From positions 1-24,993 of the forward strand of contig CAYNRQ010000010.1 in NCBI GenBank assembly GCA_964399875.1: a DNA stretch of 24,993 bases, written 5' to 3'. Source of the stretch: CAYNRQ01 sp964399875. Lineage in GTDB: Archaea; Aenigmatarchaeota; Aenigmatarchaeia; QMZP01. Of the stretch, positions 14,231 through 22,602 are shown one piece after another. The notes beneath the pieces were generated by a model that had not been told where the DNA came from, searched no databases, and saw nothing but the letters and a program-made list of their open reading frames with translations. The position numbers were made by a program, and so were the translations under genes. How positions within the stretch are numbered: position 1 is the first letter of the stretch; each line of letters opens with the position of its first letter.

Positions 14231-14231
14231 A
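14222..14231 (+). promoter_or_regulatory. Possible TATA box for topoisomerase VI genes
   Basis: CTTTATAAAG, a 10-bp palindrome overlapping the KsgA stop, lies about 50 bp before ATG 14281. A GGGGATAAA sequence next to the ATG may serve as ribosome-binding site. Confidence 0.35.
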
Positions 14232-14280
14232 GAAAACAGAACAAAAATAAAAATCTCCTTCTTTATGTTCCGGGGATAAA

Positions 14281-15975
14281 ATGATAGAGGGAAATGCAAT
14301 AGATAATGGGAAAGTGAAGACTGCACAGATGGTCTCGGGCAGTGCTAGGGAAATCGCTATATCAGAATTTTTCGAGAAGAACAGGCATTTACTGGGTTAT
14401 GATAACAAGATCAAGGCTCTGCTAATAATAGTAAAAGAAGGTGTAGATAATGGCCTGGATGCTACAGAAGAGGCCAGGATACTGCCTGATATATACATCA
14501 AGGTAGAAGAACTAGAAAAGGAAAAATATAAGATTATAATTAAAGACAATGGACCAGGTATACTTAAGAAACATATCCCTAAAATATTTGGGACATTGCT
14601 TTATGGCAGTAAGTTTCACCGGCTCAGACAGAGTCGCGGACAACAGGGTTTGGGCATTTCATGTGCTGTTCTTTATTCCCAATTGACCACAGGTCAGCCA
14701 ACAGAGATTATATCCTCAACAGGTGATGGAAAGACGCATAGATACAAATTAAAGATAGATGTAAAGAAGAATGAACCAATCATAATAGATGAGGATGTTT
14801 TAGATGGTAAGGACTGGCATGGAACCCAGATAACATTTCAATGCGAGGGTTTATACAGGGAGCATAAGCAGTCTGTGCTTGAATACATAAAGCAGACAGC
14901 AATATCAAATCCATACGCAAACATAATATTTGATTCACCTACCGGAAGGTTTGAGTTCAAGAGGGGTATAGAAAAACTCCCCAAGGAACCCAAAGAGATA
15001 AAACCGCATCTATATGGTGTGGAGGTTGGTATACTAGCAAGGATGCTTAAGGAAAGCAAGACCAGGACGCTTTCAGGGTTTCTTACATCAGAATTTACAA
15101 GGGTTGGAAAAACAATAGCAAAGGAGATAATAAAGAAGGCCGGCATCCTTGATGATAAAGGTGAAGCTTTCATGATGATATCACCTAGAAAAGTAACAGA
15201 TGATCAAATAGTTTCTCTTGTTAAAGCTGTTAAAGAAACAAAATTGATGCGGCCACCAACAGATTGTTTGTCCCCGCTTGGAGGCCATCTAATAGAAGAG
15301 GGCCTGAAAAAGGAACTAAACCCTGAATTCGTGGTGGCTGTTTCTAGGCCACCGGCAGTTTACAGGGGATGGCCTTTCCAGATCGAGGTTGGAATAGCAT
15401 ATGGTGGATCTATAACCGAAGCCAAATTCATGAGGTTTGCCAACAGGGTTCCTCTGCTTTACCAGGCTGGTGGGTGCGCAATAACAAAATCCATATCAGG
15501 TACGGATTGGAGGAGGTATGGCGTGCAGTCTGACAAGATGCCTACGGATCCTGTTGCTATATTTGTTCACATGGCCTCTGTTTGGGTTCCATTCACTTCT
15601 GAATCCAAGGAGGCCATAGCATCATATCCTATAATAATAAAGGAGATAAAGCTTGCACTGCAGGAATGCGCAAGAAAGCTTTCTGTATACCTTTCAGGAG
15701 TAAGAAGGGCCCAGTATCAGGCTGAGAGAAGATCCATATTCGAGAGGTATGCACATGAAACAGCAGTTGCCCTCAGTGAGTTAACAGGAAAACCAATTGA
15801 AAAAATAGAAACAGATATAAAAGACATTGCTGAAAAGAATATAAAGACTATAGAGCTTTCAGAACAGGCGACTGAAAGATTAGAAAAGGAAATGAAAGAG
15901 GGAGAAAACAAGAAGGAACCTGATAAGGAAAAAGCAGACAAATCCGTCCAGTCTTCACCAGAAAAGGAGGTGTGA
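14281..15975 (+). CDS. top6B: DNA topoisomerase VI subunit B
   Basis: ATPase subunit of the type IIB topoisomerase that relaxes and decatenates DNA. The GHKL fold is clear: N-box VKEGVDNGLDA (E53, N57), DNGPGI (89-94), and GQQGLGIS (120-127). The H2TH region (about 225-300) and the transducer follow, including PPAVYRGWPFQIEVGIAYGG. At 564 aa it is a little longer than many homologues because of a Lys/Glu-rich tail (from about 525). It is followed 35 bp later by subunit A, the normal pairing. Confidence 0.97.
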   Translation: MIEGNAIDNGKVKTAQMVSGSAREIAISEFFEKNRHLLGYDNKIKALLIIVKEGVDNGLDATEEARILPDIYIKVEELEKEKYKIIIKDNGPGILKKHIPKIFGTLLYGSKFHRLRQSRGQQGLGISCAVLYSQLTTGQPTEIISSTGDGKTHRYKLKIDVKKNEPIIIDEDVLDGKDWHGTQITFQCEGLYREHKQSVLEYIKQTAISNPYANIIFDSPTGRFEFKRGIEKLPKEPKEIKPHLYGVEVGILARMLKESKTRTLSGFLTSEFTRVGKTIAKEIIKKAGILDDKGEAFMMISPRKVTDDQIVSLVKAVKETKLMRPPTDCLSPLGGHLIEEGLKKELNPEFVVAVSRPPAVYRGWPFQIEVGIAYGGSITEAKFMRFANRVPLLYQAGGCAITKSISGTDWRRYGVQSDKMPTDPVAIFVHMASVWVPFTSESKEAIASYPIIIKEIKLALQECARKLSVYLSGVRRAQYQAERRSIFERYAHETAVALSELTGKPIEKIETDIKDIAEKNIKTIELSEQATERLEKEMKEGENKKEPDKEKADKSVQSSPEKEV

Positions 15976-16010
15976 CCGCTTAAGATATAATCAGATAGCG
16001 GCCGTTTACT

Positions 16011-17102
16011 ATGCCAATAACAGAAAAACCAATGGAAAGGCTTAAGGAACTTGGAAATAAAACATTAGCCCAGATAGAGAAGAAAAAGAATCCTGATATA
16101 GAACTGCCTGTAAGGGTTCTTTCCAATATATATTTTGATGAAAAATCGGGCCTTGTAAGACTTGGTGACAAACTGTCACACAGAACATACCTTAATGTGG
16201 CCCACACAAGAAAGTTTATGCAGACCTTAATGGTTGCTGCTGAGTGCAAGAAAATAATAGAGCAGGGTGTAACCACTTCTATCAGGGATCTTTATTATGC
16301 GCTGAAAAGGACCATACCTGGAACCAAAGAAAATACCGTGGAAGACCAGTCAGAATCAGACCCTATCATAGAGGATCTGGAAGCTGCGCTTAACACACTG
16401 AGGGAAAGACTCAACCTTAAGGCGGACAGGAAAGGTTATCTTGCAGGACGAATAAAGATAATTGACGGCAAAGATACTATAGATGCAAGCAAGATGGGTA
16501 GCTCTGGCTGGGCAATACCATCCAATGTGGAGCCAGAAAAAATTAAATTTGCTGATGTAAAGGCAGACTATGTTCTTGTTATAGAGAAGGATGCTGTGTG
16601 GCAGCGTTTGAACGAGGATAAATTTTGGGATAAAGAAAACTGTATAATAATAACAGGCAAGGGTCAGCCGGACAGGGGCACAAGAAGAGCCATCAACAGA
16701 CTTCATAATGAATTCAAGCTGCCGGTCTATGTTCTTACAGATGCTGATGCATGGGGTTATTACATCTATTCTGTTATCAAACAAGGTTCCATAAACCTGT
16801 CTTTTCTTTCAGACAGGCTGGGCACACCAGAAGCAAGGTTTATTGGCCTAACAACACAGGATGTAGAAAAATTCAACATTCCAAAAAACGTTACTATAAA
16901 GCTGAACAAGGGTGACATTAAGAGGACAAATGAAATGCTAAAATATGTATGGTTCAAGCCAAAGGAATGGCAGCAAGAACTTAATCACATGCTTAAAGTG
17001 GATCACAAACTTGAACTTGAGGCCTTGTCTGCAAAGGGTATAAAGTTTATTTCTGATAAATATCTGCCGCAGAAAATAAAGGAAAAGGATTTCCTACCAT
17101 AG
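16011..17102 (+). CDS. top6A: DNA topoisomerase VI subunit A (Spo11-like)
   Basis: Catalytic subunit that cleaves both DNA strands via a tyrosine. The 5Y-CAP domain carries SIRDLYYALKR (residues 90-100), with Tyr95/Tyr96 in the active-site position; by comparison with Spo11 the second is the likely nucleophile. The Toprim domain has DYVLVIEKDAVWQRL and the acidic LTDADAWGYYIYSVIK for Mg2+. The length of 363 aa is full. It is co-transcribed with subunit B. Downstream, a convergent gene and an inverted repeat (17139-17153) suggest the transcript ends there. Confidence 0.97.
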   Translation: MPITEKPMERLKELGNKTLAQIEKKKNPDIELPVRVLSNIYFDEKSGLVRLGDKLSHRTYLNVAHTRKFMQTLMVAAECKKIIEQGVTTSIRDLYYALKRTIPGTKENTVEDQSESDPIIEDLEAALNTLRERLNLKADRKGYLAGRIKIIDGKDTIDASKMGSSGWAIPSNVEPEKIKFADVKADYVLVIEKDAVWQRLNEDKFWDKENCIIITGKGQPDRGTRRAINRLHNEFKLPVYVLTDADAWGYYIYSVIKQGSINLSFLSDRLGTPEARFIGLTTQDVEKFNIPKNVTIKLNKGDIKRTNEMLKYVWFKPKEWQQELNHMLKVDHKLELEALSAKGIKFISDKYLPQKIKEKDFLP

Positions 17103-17138
17103 AACTTTTTACTGTTAATAGAAATATTTCTAATTGCT

Positions 17139-17153
17139 GGTAAAAGCTTTACC
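17139..17153. terminator. Inverted repeat between convergent genes
   Basis: GGTAAA-AGC-TTTACC forms a 6-bp stem with a 3-nt loop in the short gap between top6A and the convergent 120-aa gene. A second palindrome, GAAATATTTC, lies at 17121-17130. Archaeal terminators are usually T-tracts, so this is a weak call. Confidence 0.3.
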
Positions 17154-17164
17154 GGGAAAGGTGG

Positions 17165-17527
17165 TCAGGATCCCCAGGCAGCTTTTTTTATAAGTTTCTC
17201 TTCTTCCTCTGATAGTTGTTTTTTGAGTTTAGGTTTCTGGCTTAGAAATACACTCTGACCATCCTGTTCAGCGCCGGATCGCTCTCTGTTTTCTGATAAT
17301 GCTCTTTCTTTATTTCCCTCTTCCTCATTAACTATCTTTTCAATAAAATCATGGGGGGTATCATTTTCAGACAATGTTAAAATAGCCCTGTCTTTACAAA
17401 ACTCAGCGGTTATTGTTTCATCACTTATATGCCTTTCCCTTAGTTTACAGAAACCCATAATAACCTTGCCACCTAAAAGTTTGTTTTTTCTTTTCTTTTC
17501 AAAATAAGGACATTTTCTGCACTCCAT
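17165..17527 (-). CDS. Unknown 120-aa Cys-containing protein
   Basis: Not recognised. The N-terminal half has Cys3, Cys6, Cys27 and Cys44 (MECRKCPYFEKKRKNK, then GFCKLRERH and TAEFCKDRA), which could form a metal site. The C-terminal half is strongly charged and probably disordered or helical (Glu/Lys-rich SEEEEKLIKKAAWGS at the end). AAGGATGT precedes ATG 17527. The gene has its own promoter in an unusual 25-bp dyad. Its 5' end overlaps the end of a chimeric pseudogene frame, which is consistent with that upstream frame being non-functional there. Confidence 0.7.
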   Translation of the reverse strand: MECRKCPYFEKKRKNKLLGGKVIMGFCKLRERHISDETITAEFCKDRAILTLSENDTPHDFIEKIVNEEEGNKERALSENRERSGAEQDGQSVFLSQKPKLKKQLSEEEEKLIKKAAWGS

Positions 17528-17545
17528 ACATCCTTTTCAGTAAAA

Positions 17546-17570
17546 CAAATTTATAAACTTTATAAATTTG
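17546..17570 (-). promoter_or_regulatory. 25-bp dyad with two TATA boxes
   Basis: CAAATTTATA, 5 bp, TATAAATTTG is a perfect 10-5-10 inverted repeat. Each arm forms a TTTATAAA box on the minus strand, about 25-35 bp before ATG 17527. A repressor dimer bound here would block TBP directly. Confidence 0.5.
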
Positions 17571-17800
17571 CTTCAACCCATCCCACATGACTTCCTTCTT
17601 TTCTTTCTCCCCGCTCTTGGTATGCGAACAGGCAGCTCCCCCGACAAGAATAACCACACAAGATATTATCAGATAATACCATGGGAATTCTTCAGGCATA
17701 TTCTCAAACCATTCGCCACTTAAGCAGTAGCCAGGTGTATAAAACTGATTTTCGCAATAACAACCCAGTTCAGGCACAGGACCGTCCTCACACCTGGCCT
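17571..17800 (-). pseudogene. C-terminal remnant of a membrane-anchored surface protein
   Basis: In the same frame as the IS110 remnant upstream, the sequence changes character at about 17800 to a Cys/aromatic segment (LGCYCENQFYTPGYCLSGEW), then a transmembrane helix (WYYLIISCVVILVGGAA, about 17683-17630) and a charged cytoplasmic end. This looks like the C-terminal anchor of an exported protein whose front has been lost to the transposon. Its original stop is not clear; the open frame runs to 17499, into the next gene. Confidence 0.5.
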
Positions 17801-18330
17801 TATCCAGTATGGTGCAGTAATGTCTTGCATACCTGGTTTGCATAATTGCAGCCCTTCCTGATGACTCAACAACAGCCCATTTAAGCCAGTGGCTGTATTC
17901 CTTTCTCATCACAGCATAGCTCTTTGGTCCGGACTGATGTATTCCAGGGCATAGTCCAGCATAGCTTACCAGTGATTTTGGATTTTCAAACCTGTTTATA
18001 TCTGCTATCTCTGCTGCTATAAGCAAGGATGTAAACTGCCTATGCCTGGTATTGTCTGCAATAATTGGTTACCTCTCTGTTTCTGGCTATCCTGTTAACC
18101 CCTGCCGTAACTTCCTTTATTTCCCTGCATATTATCATGTAGATGCGTAGGAAGTTGGTTATGTTCTTATCATTGAGGTTTTGAAGCCAACCAACGCCTT
18201 CGCTGTTCCATAGTTTTCTCTTGTATTGAATGTCATCCCTTAACTGATATGCTTTAATCTTAGACTGTGTCTGAACCCTGAACCGCACCAGTCTGGCTCT
18301 GTGCCTTGCTGTATTTATGGCTCTAAAATC
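17800..18330 (-). pseudogene. Broken IS110-family transposase remnant
   Basis: Two frames join to an IS110 (DEDD/Transposase_20) transposase. The first (from about 18324) has ARHRARLVRFRVQTQSKIKA. The second has LIAAEIADINRFENPKSLV, then SYAGLCPGIHQSGPKSY, the classic C-terminal motif. Between them (about 18070-18026) the helix-hairpin-helix NQLLQTIPGIGS reads in a third frame, so at least two frameshifts are present. The N-terminal catalytic domain is absent on the upstream side, where the ATPase gene ends, and the C-terminus is lost into the surface-protein remnant. It is an old, dead insertion. Confidence 0.75.
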
Positions 18331-19595
18331 TTGGCCATTGTATTGCCGGAAAATTTCACAAAAGGCAAAAAATCTATCCTGCAATTGCTTATATTACCCT
18401 TTCCCTCAAAACCCAATGAAAGAAAATACCCTTCCTTTGGCCTATATTTTTTGATGAATGAATTGAAAGATTTTGTTGTTTTTGCTTCGCTGGCATTTGC
18501 CTTTATTTCTATTGGTATTATTTTCCCTCCACTTTCTACAATGAAATCAACCTCAGCTTTTGATTTTGTATTCCAAAACTTTACTTTTCCATGCTTTTTG
18601 ATTAGCTCTGAAAAAACAAAATTTTCATATAAACTTCCCATATCAGACCTCTCTTCACTGAAATTGTCAATACAAATATTCCTGAAACCAGCATCAATGA
18701 AGTAAACCTTTGGGTTTTTCACAAGCTCTGTCCGCTTATTCGTGAAAAAGGGCATGATTAAGTTACACACATATGTCTTCTCCAGAATGTTAAGGTATTT
18801 TTTCAGCTCATAATAAGGATATCCTGTCAATCGGGACAGCTCGTTATAATTCACGATATTTCCTATTTGCAGTGATAGGGCCTTCAAGAGGCTCATCAGG
18901 CGGTAATCCTTGCTCAAATCAAGTATTTCTCTTATTTCTTTCAATAGATAAATATTGAAAATGTTTTCCAATATTTTCTTTTTCTCTTTTTTGGTTTTCG
19001 CTAAAACCACTCTTGGATACCCCCCGTATAAAAGAAATTCTTTTAGGTGATTATTCAGTTCTTTTATGATGCCCTCTTTATATCTTCCTGTTCCATAAAG
19101 GTTGACTAATTTCGGGTTTTTGGCACTTAAGAACTCCCTGAAGGAGAACGGATATAGTGTGAAGGTGAAGATTCTCCCAACCAGATATTTTAGGCTGTGG
19201 ATTGAAATTTCTGCAGCAGAAGATCCTGATATGAATATTTTGATATCGTGGTTATCATATATGTATTTTAATTTTTTTCCGCTGTCTTCTGAATAATGGA
19301 CTTCATCTATGAACAGAATGTCAAACCCATTGACATGCAGGTCAATGAAAGAGTCTATGTCATTTTCAAACAATTCGAGAATTTTTTGGTCATCAAAGCT
19401 TATACTGTTTATTTTCTTGCCCTGTTTTTTTAATCTGCCTAAAATGTTATTAATCATTGTTGTTTTTCCGCATTGCCTTGCTCCAACCACTGCTATAATT
19501 TCTCTTGAACGCAGGTATCTGGATATCTCCCTTTCCAGTTCCCTCTCTACATATATCTCTGGAGGCATTTCTGCCGGTTGCATTACACTAACCAT
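18315..19595 (-). CDS. AAA+ ATPase with DUF4143 (archaeal ATPase family)
   Basis: A 426-aa protein with N-terminal AAA+ (AAA_14) and C-terminal DUF4143/nuclease-like domain. Walker A is GARQCGKTT (38-46), Walker B ILFIDEVH (93-100), then a sensor-like FISGSSAAEI. The C-terminal KAEVDFIVESGGKIIPIEIK resembles a PD-(D/E)XK core. This family is abundant in archaea and its role is unknown. The ORF start MVSVMQPAE is preceded by a TATA-like TTTAAATAAT about 25-30 bp upstream. The last dozen residues (after DFLPFVKF) may come from the abutting IS110 remnant rather than the original gene. Confidence 0.9.
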   Translation of the reverse strand: MVSVMQPAEMPPEIYVERELEREISRYLRSREIIAVVGARQCGKTTMINNILGRLKKQGKKINSISFDDQKILELFENDIDSFIDLHVNGFDILFIDEVHYSEDSGKKLKYIYDNHDIKIFISGSSAAEISIHSLKYLVGRIFTFTLYPFSFREFLSAKNPKLVNLYGTGRYKEGIIKELNNHLKEFLLYGGYPRVVLAKTKKEKKKILENIFNIYLLKEIREILDLSKDYRLMSLLKALSLQIGNIVNYNELSRLTGYPYYELKKYLNILEKTYVCNLIMPFFTNKRTELVKNPKVYFIDAGFRNICIDNFSEERSDMGSLYENFVFSELIKKHGKVKFWNTKSKAEVDFIVESGGKIIPIEIKANASEAKTTKSFNSFIKKYRPKEGYFLSLGFEGKGNISNCRIDFLPFVKFSGNTMAKILEP

Positions 19596-19744
19596 ATTTA
19601 ATAATATCCCTACTATTATTTAAAGTTTTTTAATTTTAGCAGAGTAATTGCAAGGTGTTATTTCACTTATTCCTGGCATCATTGACAATGAGCCACTTCA
19701 CATTCATACGTCCAAAAATAATTTTCTGCCTGCCGCTTAGCATT

Positions 19745-20534
19745 CTACGGCGGCGAACCTGATGCGATTATGGTGATGCCAACACCATAGCTTCCAGCCG
19801 TTTGGCCAGCTGGCACGTACAACTGATGATAAATGTTGCACGTATCATCAGCTACCAATCCCGTACACACAGTTGCGTCAGACGTAGTGTAATCTGTTCC
19901 TGGGAAAGTTGAGCTTGGGCTCCATTCCATATTGCTTACTGCAAATTTGTCAGTGCCAATATTGCATCCACCCCCATCGCAAACAAAATCAGAAACATTG
20001 GCTTTGACTGATACAGAAACATCAGTCACGGTTGTTTCAGAATCAATTGTTACGGTAAGGGGGAATTCATTCCCTATGTTTGCATTCGTCGTCGCTCCTG
20101 GGTTCATATTTGAAAATACAACCGGAGCGTTGCTTAGCGTTATGCTAAGGATTTCGCACACGCCGCCTTCGTCCACTTCAGAGTCGCAGTCGTCGTCGAG
20201 AGTGTTGCAGGTTTCTGGTTGTGATTCATCATCTGGTCCCCCAGGATTAGTACTACAATCTGAAGTACTAGTGTCTACACAATAAACAGTACCAATCCCA
20301 CACTCTCCGACACCATCACAAGATAAGCCAGTAGCAATCCCGTTGTAGGTAAAATCTTCATCAACCATCAAACAACTCCCTCCCGGACAGTCACCGGAAC
20401 TCGTGCATATATTGCCATCATTTGAACCGCCTAAACATAACCATCGCCATCGTTATCTGCATAGTCACAAACTTCAGGATCAGCTCTAACGGAAGTTATC
20501 CCACCAGTAAAATACCAATACTAGCCTTTTTCAT
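19745..20534 (-). pseudogene. Secreted MopE-like surface protein with two frameshifts
   Basis: ATG 20534 has a perfect GGAGGTGA ribosome-binding site and starts a signal peptide, MKKASIGILLVG, which hits TAA at 20498. One base back the frame continues ITSVRADPEVCDYADNDGDG to a TAG at 20433, and another shift of the same type leads into the long frame down to 19745. The mature part holds two Cys/Asp motifs of the MopE metal-binding kind (CDYADNDGDGYV; ETCNTLDDDCDSEVDEG) and a beta-sandwich-like C-terminus with VPAGQTAGSYGVGI. It was probably an extracellular or cell-surface protein that bound Ca2+ or Cu. Repeated -1 type breaks suggest decay, sequence error or phase variation. Confidence 0.7.
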
Positions 20535-20544
20535 GTTGTCACCT

Positions 20545-20569
20545 CCGCTTATAATTTGGTTATAAGCGG
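20545..20569. repeat. Perfect 10-5-10 inverted repeat
   Basis: CCGCTTATAA, TTTGG, TTATAAGCGG. One arm runs into the GGAGGTGA ribosome-binding site of the surface-protein gene, so it could be a promoter operator or an RNA hairpin masking that site. It has the same 10-5-10 layout as the dyad at 17546-17570, but a different outer sequence. The IS1595 remnant begins 3 bp beyond it. Confidence 0.55.
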
Positions 20570-20571
20570 GC

Positions 20572-20920
20572 AAGAAAGAGTTGTTCTACTTCCATCAGCT
20601 AATCAAGAAACAAGTCAAGAAAGGCTCTGCTATATGCTCGGATACATGAAAAGGCTATACAGGCATTGCAACGCAAGGGTATGTTCACAGATTGATTGAA
20701 CACGGCAGGGGGGTATAGTGACAAGAAAGGAACGCATATTAACGGTCTGGAAGGGTTCTGGGGTTACCTGAAGCGCAGGTTAGCTGCTAAGGGCGGTATA
20801 AGGGGGGAGCGGTTAGCTCTGTATCTTGGTGAGTATGTTTGGAGGTATAATCATAGGAAACTGTCTGTTGATACTCAAGTTAAAAAGTTATTGAATCTAC
20901 TAAGTAATAGGAGGTATTAG
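20572..20920 (+). pseudogene. Broken IS1595/ISXO2-type transposase (C-terminal part)
   Basis: Three segments join to an ISXO2-like DDE transposase end: ELFYFHQLIKKQVKKGSAIC up to a nonsense TGA at 20647 (a Trp is usual there), then KGYTGIATQGYVHRLIEHG, and after a shift in a six-G run (20708-20713) GTHINGLEGFWGYLKRRL and YLGEYVWRYNHRKLS to TAG at 20920. The HINGLEGFW block is the family signature holding the last catalytic acidic residue. The N-terminal half and the ends of the element are missing. It shows the same kind of decay as the IS110 remnant 2.5 kb away. Confidence 0.8.
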
Positions 20921-20952
20921 TTGGCTGGAATGGGACTATACCCAATTAAATT

Positions 20953-22020
20953 ATGACACCAGAGGAAGAGATTAGAAAAATTGAAGAAGAGCTGGCAAAG
21001 ACCAAGTATAACAAAGCCACCCAGGGGCATATAGGCAGGCTCAAGGCCAAACTTGCGAGGCTGAGGGCAGAACAGGAAAAAAAAGCGAGATCTGGTGCCA
21101 AGGGCCTTGGATATGCAATAAAGAAGTCAGGCGATGCCACAGTCATCCTGGTAGGATTCCCTTCTGTAGGAAAGTCCACGCTATTAAACAGGCTGACAAA
21201 TGCCGAGTCCAGGGTGGGTGAATATGACTTCACAACCATAGAGGTTATTCCAGGCGTTCTTGATTACAACGGAGCAAAGATACAGCTCCTGGATGTTCCT
21301 GGTCTTGTTGAGGGAGCTGCTTCTGGCAGGGGCCGGGGCAAGGAGGTTCTCTCTGTCATTAGAAACGCTGATCTTGTTTTGATTGTGGTTGATGTGAAAA
21401 AACCTGGCCAAGCAGACATTATAAAGAAAGAATTCTATGAGGCAGGGTTCAGACTGAACCAGAGAAGGCCTGATGTCAGGATAGAGAAAAGAAATACAGG
21501 GGGTCTGACAATAGGATCCACCAAGAAACTGAAGATGGGAAGGGAAGAGATAAAGTCCATACTGCAAGAGTTCAAGATCCTGAACGCAGATGTCCTTATA
21601 AGGGATGATATAACGTCAGAGCAGCTGATAGACTGCATCATGAAGAACAGGGTTTATGTTCCTGCCCTGACCGTTTATAACAAGATAGATCTGGGCGGAA
21701 AACCAGAACTGAATAATAATTCTGTGGCCATATCAGCAACAGATGGAAGGGGAATTGAGGATTTAAAAAGAAAGATGTGGGGAAAACTGGGCCTTATCAG
21801 AATCTACATGAAAAAGGCTGGCAAGCAGCCGGATCTTGGGGAACCGTTCATATTCAAAACAGGATGTAGGATAAGGGACGTGTGCAACCATATACATGGG
21901 GATTTTGCCAAGGACTTTACCTTTGCCAGAATCTGGGGGCCCACAGCAAGGTTTCCAGGACAGAAGGTGGGTCTGGATCATACCCTAAAGGACAAGGATA
22001 TATTAGAACTGCACAAATAG
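20953..22020 (+). CDS. DRG-family (Obg-related) GTP-binding protein
   Basis: Archaeal homologue of eukaryotic DRG/Rbg GTPases, linked to translating ribosomes. The N-terminal helical region (1-60) is followed by G1 GFPSVGKST (68-76), switch I TT (94-95), G3 DVPGL (114-118), a family insertion KRNTGGLTIGSTKKLK, and G4 NKID (243-246). The C-terminal TGS domain runs from about 285 and ends with DHTLKDKDILELHK. At 355 aa it is full length. ATG 20953 lies right after the IS remnant, so the transposon may have changed its promoter. Confidence 0.96.
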   Translation: MTPEEEIRKIEEELAKTKYNKATQGHIGRLKAKLARLRAEQEKKARSGAKGLGYAIKKSGDATVILVGFPSVGKSTLLNRLTNAESRVGEYDFTTIEVIPGVLDYNGAKIQLLDVPGLVEGAASGRGRGKEVLSVIRNADLVLIVVDVKKPGQADIIKKEFYEAGFRLNQRRPDVRIEKRNTGGLTIGSTKKLKMGREEIKSILQEFKILNADVLIRDDITSEQLIDCIMKNRVYVPALTVYNKIDLGGKPELNNNSVAISATDGRGIEDLKRKMWGKLGLIRIYMKKAGKQPDLGEPFIFKTGCRIRDVCNHIHGDFAKDFTFARIWGPTARFPGQKVGLDHTLKDKDILELHK

Positions 22021-22049
22021 ATTTTTAATCATAAAAACAAAAAATAACC

Positions 22050-22400
22050 ATGCTCTTAGAAGTCTTGTTTGCTGTGACACTCATCCTCTTCCTAATAATC
22101 CTTTACCTTTACAGAAGATTGCAGAGGCAGCTTTCACAGCTGAAGTTCGACAAGCACAGCTTGTCCGCCAAATATGGAAAGATGACAGAACAGTTCATTC
22201 CGTTTCTAAAGGACTACCCGTACGACAGCCAGAACTTCCGATTCCTGGGCACGCCAATAGACGGTATCCAGTTTGAGCAAGACAAGATAGTTTTCATAGA
22301 GTTCAAGACAGGGGATTCCAGGCTCACAGCCAAACAGAAGGGGATAAAGGATTTAATTCTTAAAAAGAAAGTGGAATTCGAGGAAGTGAGGATGAGATGA
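22050..22400 (+). CDS. Membrane-anchored Holliday-junction-resolvase-like endonuclease
   Basis: A 116-aa protein of the type annotated as endonuclease related to archaeal Holliday junction resolvase (Endonuc_Holl). The N-terminus is one membrane helix (LFAVTLILFLIILYLY, residues about 6-21), then a basic helix. The nuclease-like core is GTPIDGIQFEQDKIVFIEFK with Asp and Glu/Lys in PD-(D/E)XK order, followed by RLTAKQKGIKDLI. The active site would face the cytoplasm. It follows the DRG gene by 29 bp and may be co-transcribed. The real substrate is unknown. Confidence 0.85.
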   Translation: MLLEVLFAVTLILFLIILYLYRRLQRQLSQLKFDKHSLSAKYGKMTEQFIPFLKDYPYDSQNFRFLGTPIDGIQFEQDKIVFIEFKTGDSRLTAKQKGIKDLILKKKVEFEEVRMR

Positions 22401-22572
22401 TAACAAAGCTGGTGTTACAGCAATGCGCATTAGAATAAACAATGTCTTATCCAGATACGAAAAGGAATATACAGGCAGAATATCTGAAATTATCGGGCAA
22501 ACAGCAGATTATATAAACGATGCTGCGAACGGCATTCTGGCCGGTGTAATACACCGGAGGAATCTCAAACGG
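22401..22572. other. Gap with a partial open frame and a GC-rich hairpin
   Basis: A plus-strand frame from ATG 22423 reads MRIRINNVLSRYEKEYTGRI, then SEIIGQTADYINDAANGILA, which is protein-like and helical, but it then runs antisense through the lipoprotein gene to 22869. The first about 45 codons may be the head of a truncated gene. CCGGTGT-AAT-ACACCGG at 22541-22557 is a perfect hairpin just past the lipoprotein stop on the other strand and could end its transcript. Confidence 0.35.
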
Positions 22573-22602
22573 TTAATTGGTCAACTCCTCACCACCGGTC
22601 AT
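22562..22602 (-). repeat. Repeat copy A (lipoprotein gene end and 3' flank)
   Basis: About 41 bp that reappear at 24942-24982 with about seven differences; the 18 bp ATCTCAAACGGTTAATTG are identical. A weaker 25-bp copy lies at 24663-24687. On the minus strand it spans the last codons (TGGEELTN) and stop of the lipoprotein gene and 11 bp after it. Confidence 0.7.

Noticed and set aside
20..22601. The 11-mer ACCACCGGTCA at 20-30 and again at 22591-22601 as a long-range repeat
   Set aside because: Several shared 11-mers are expected by chance in 25 kb, and flanking bases do not match.
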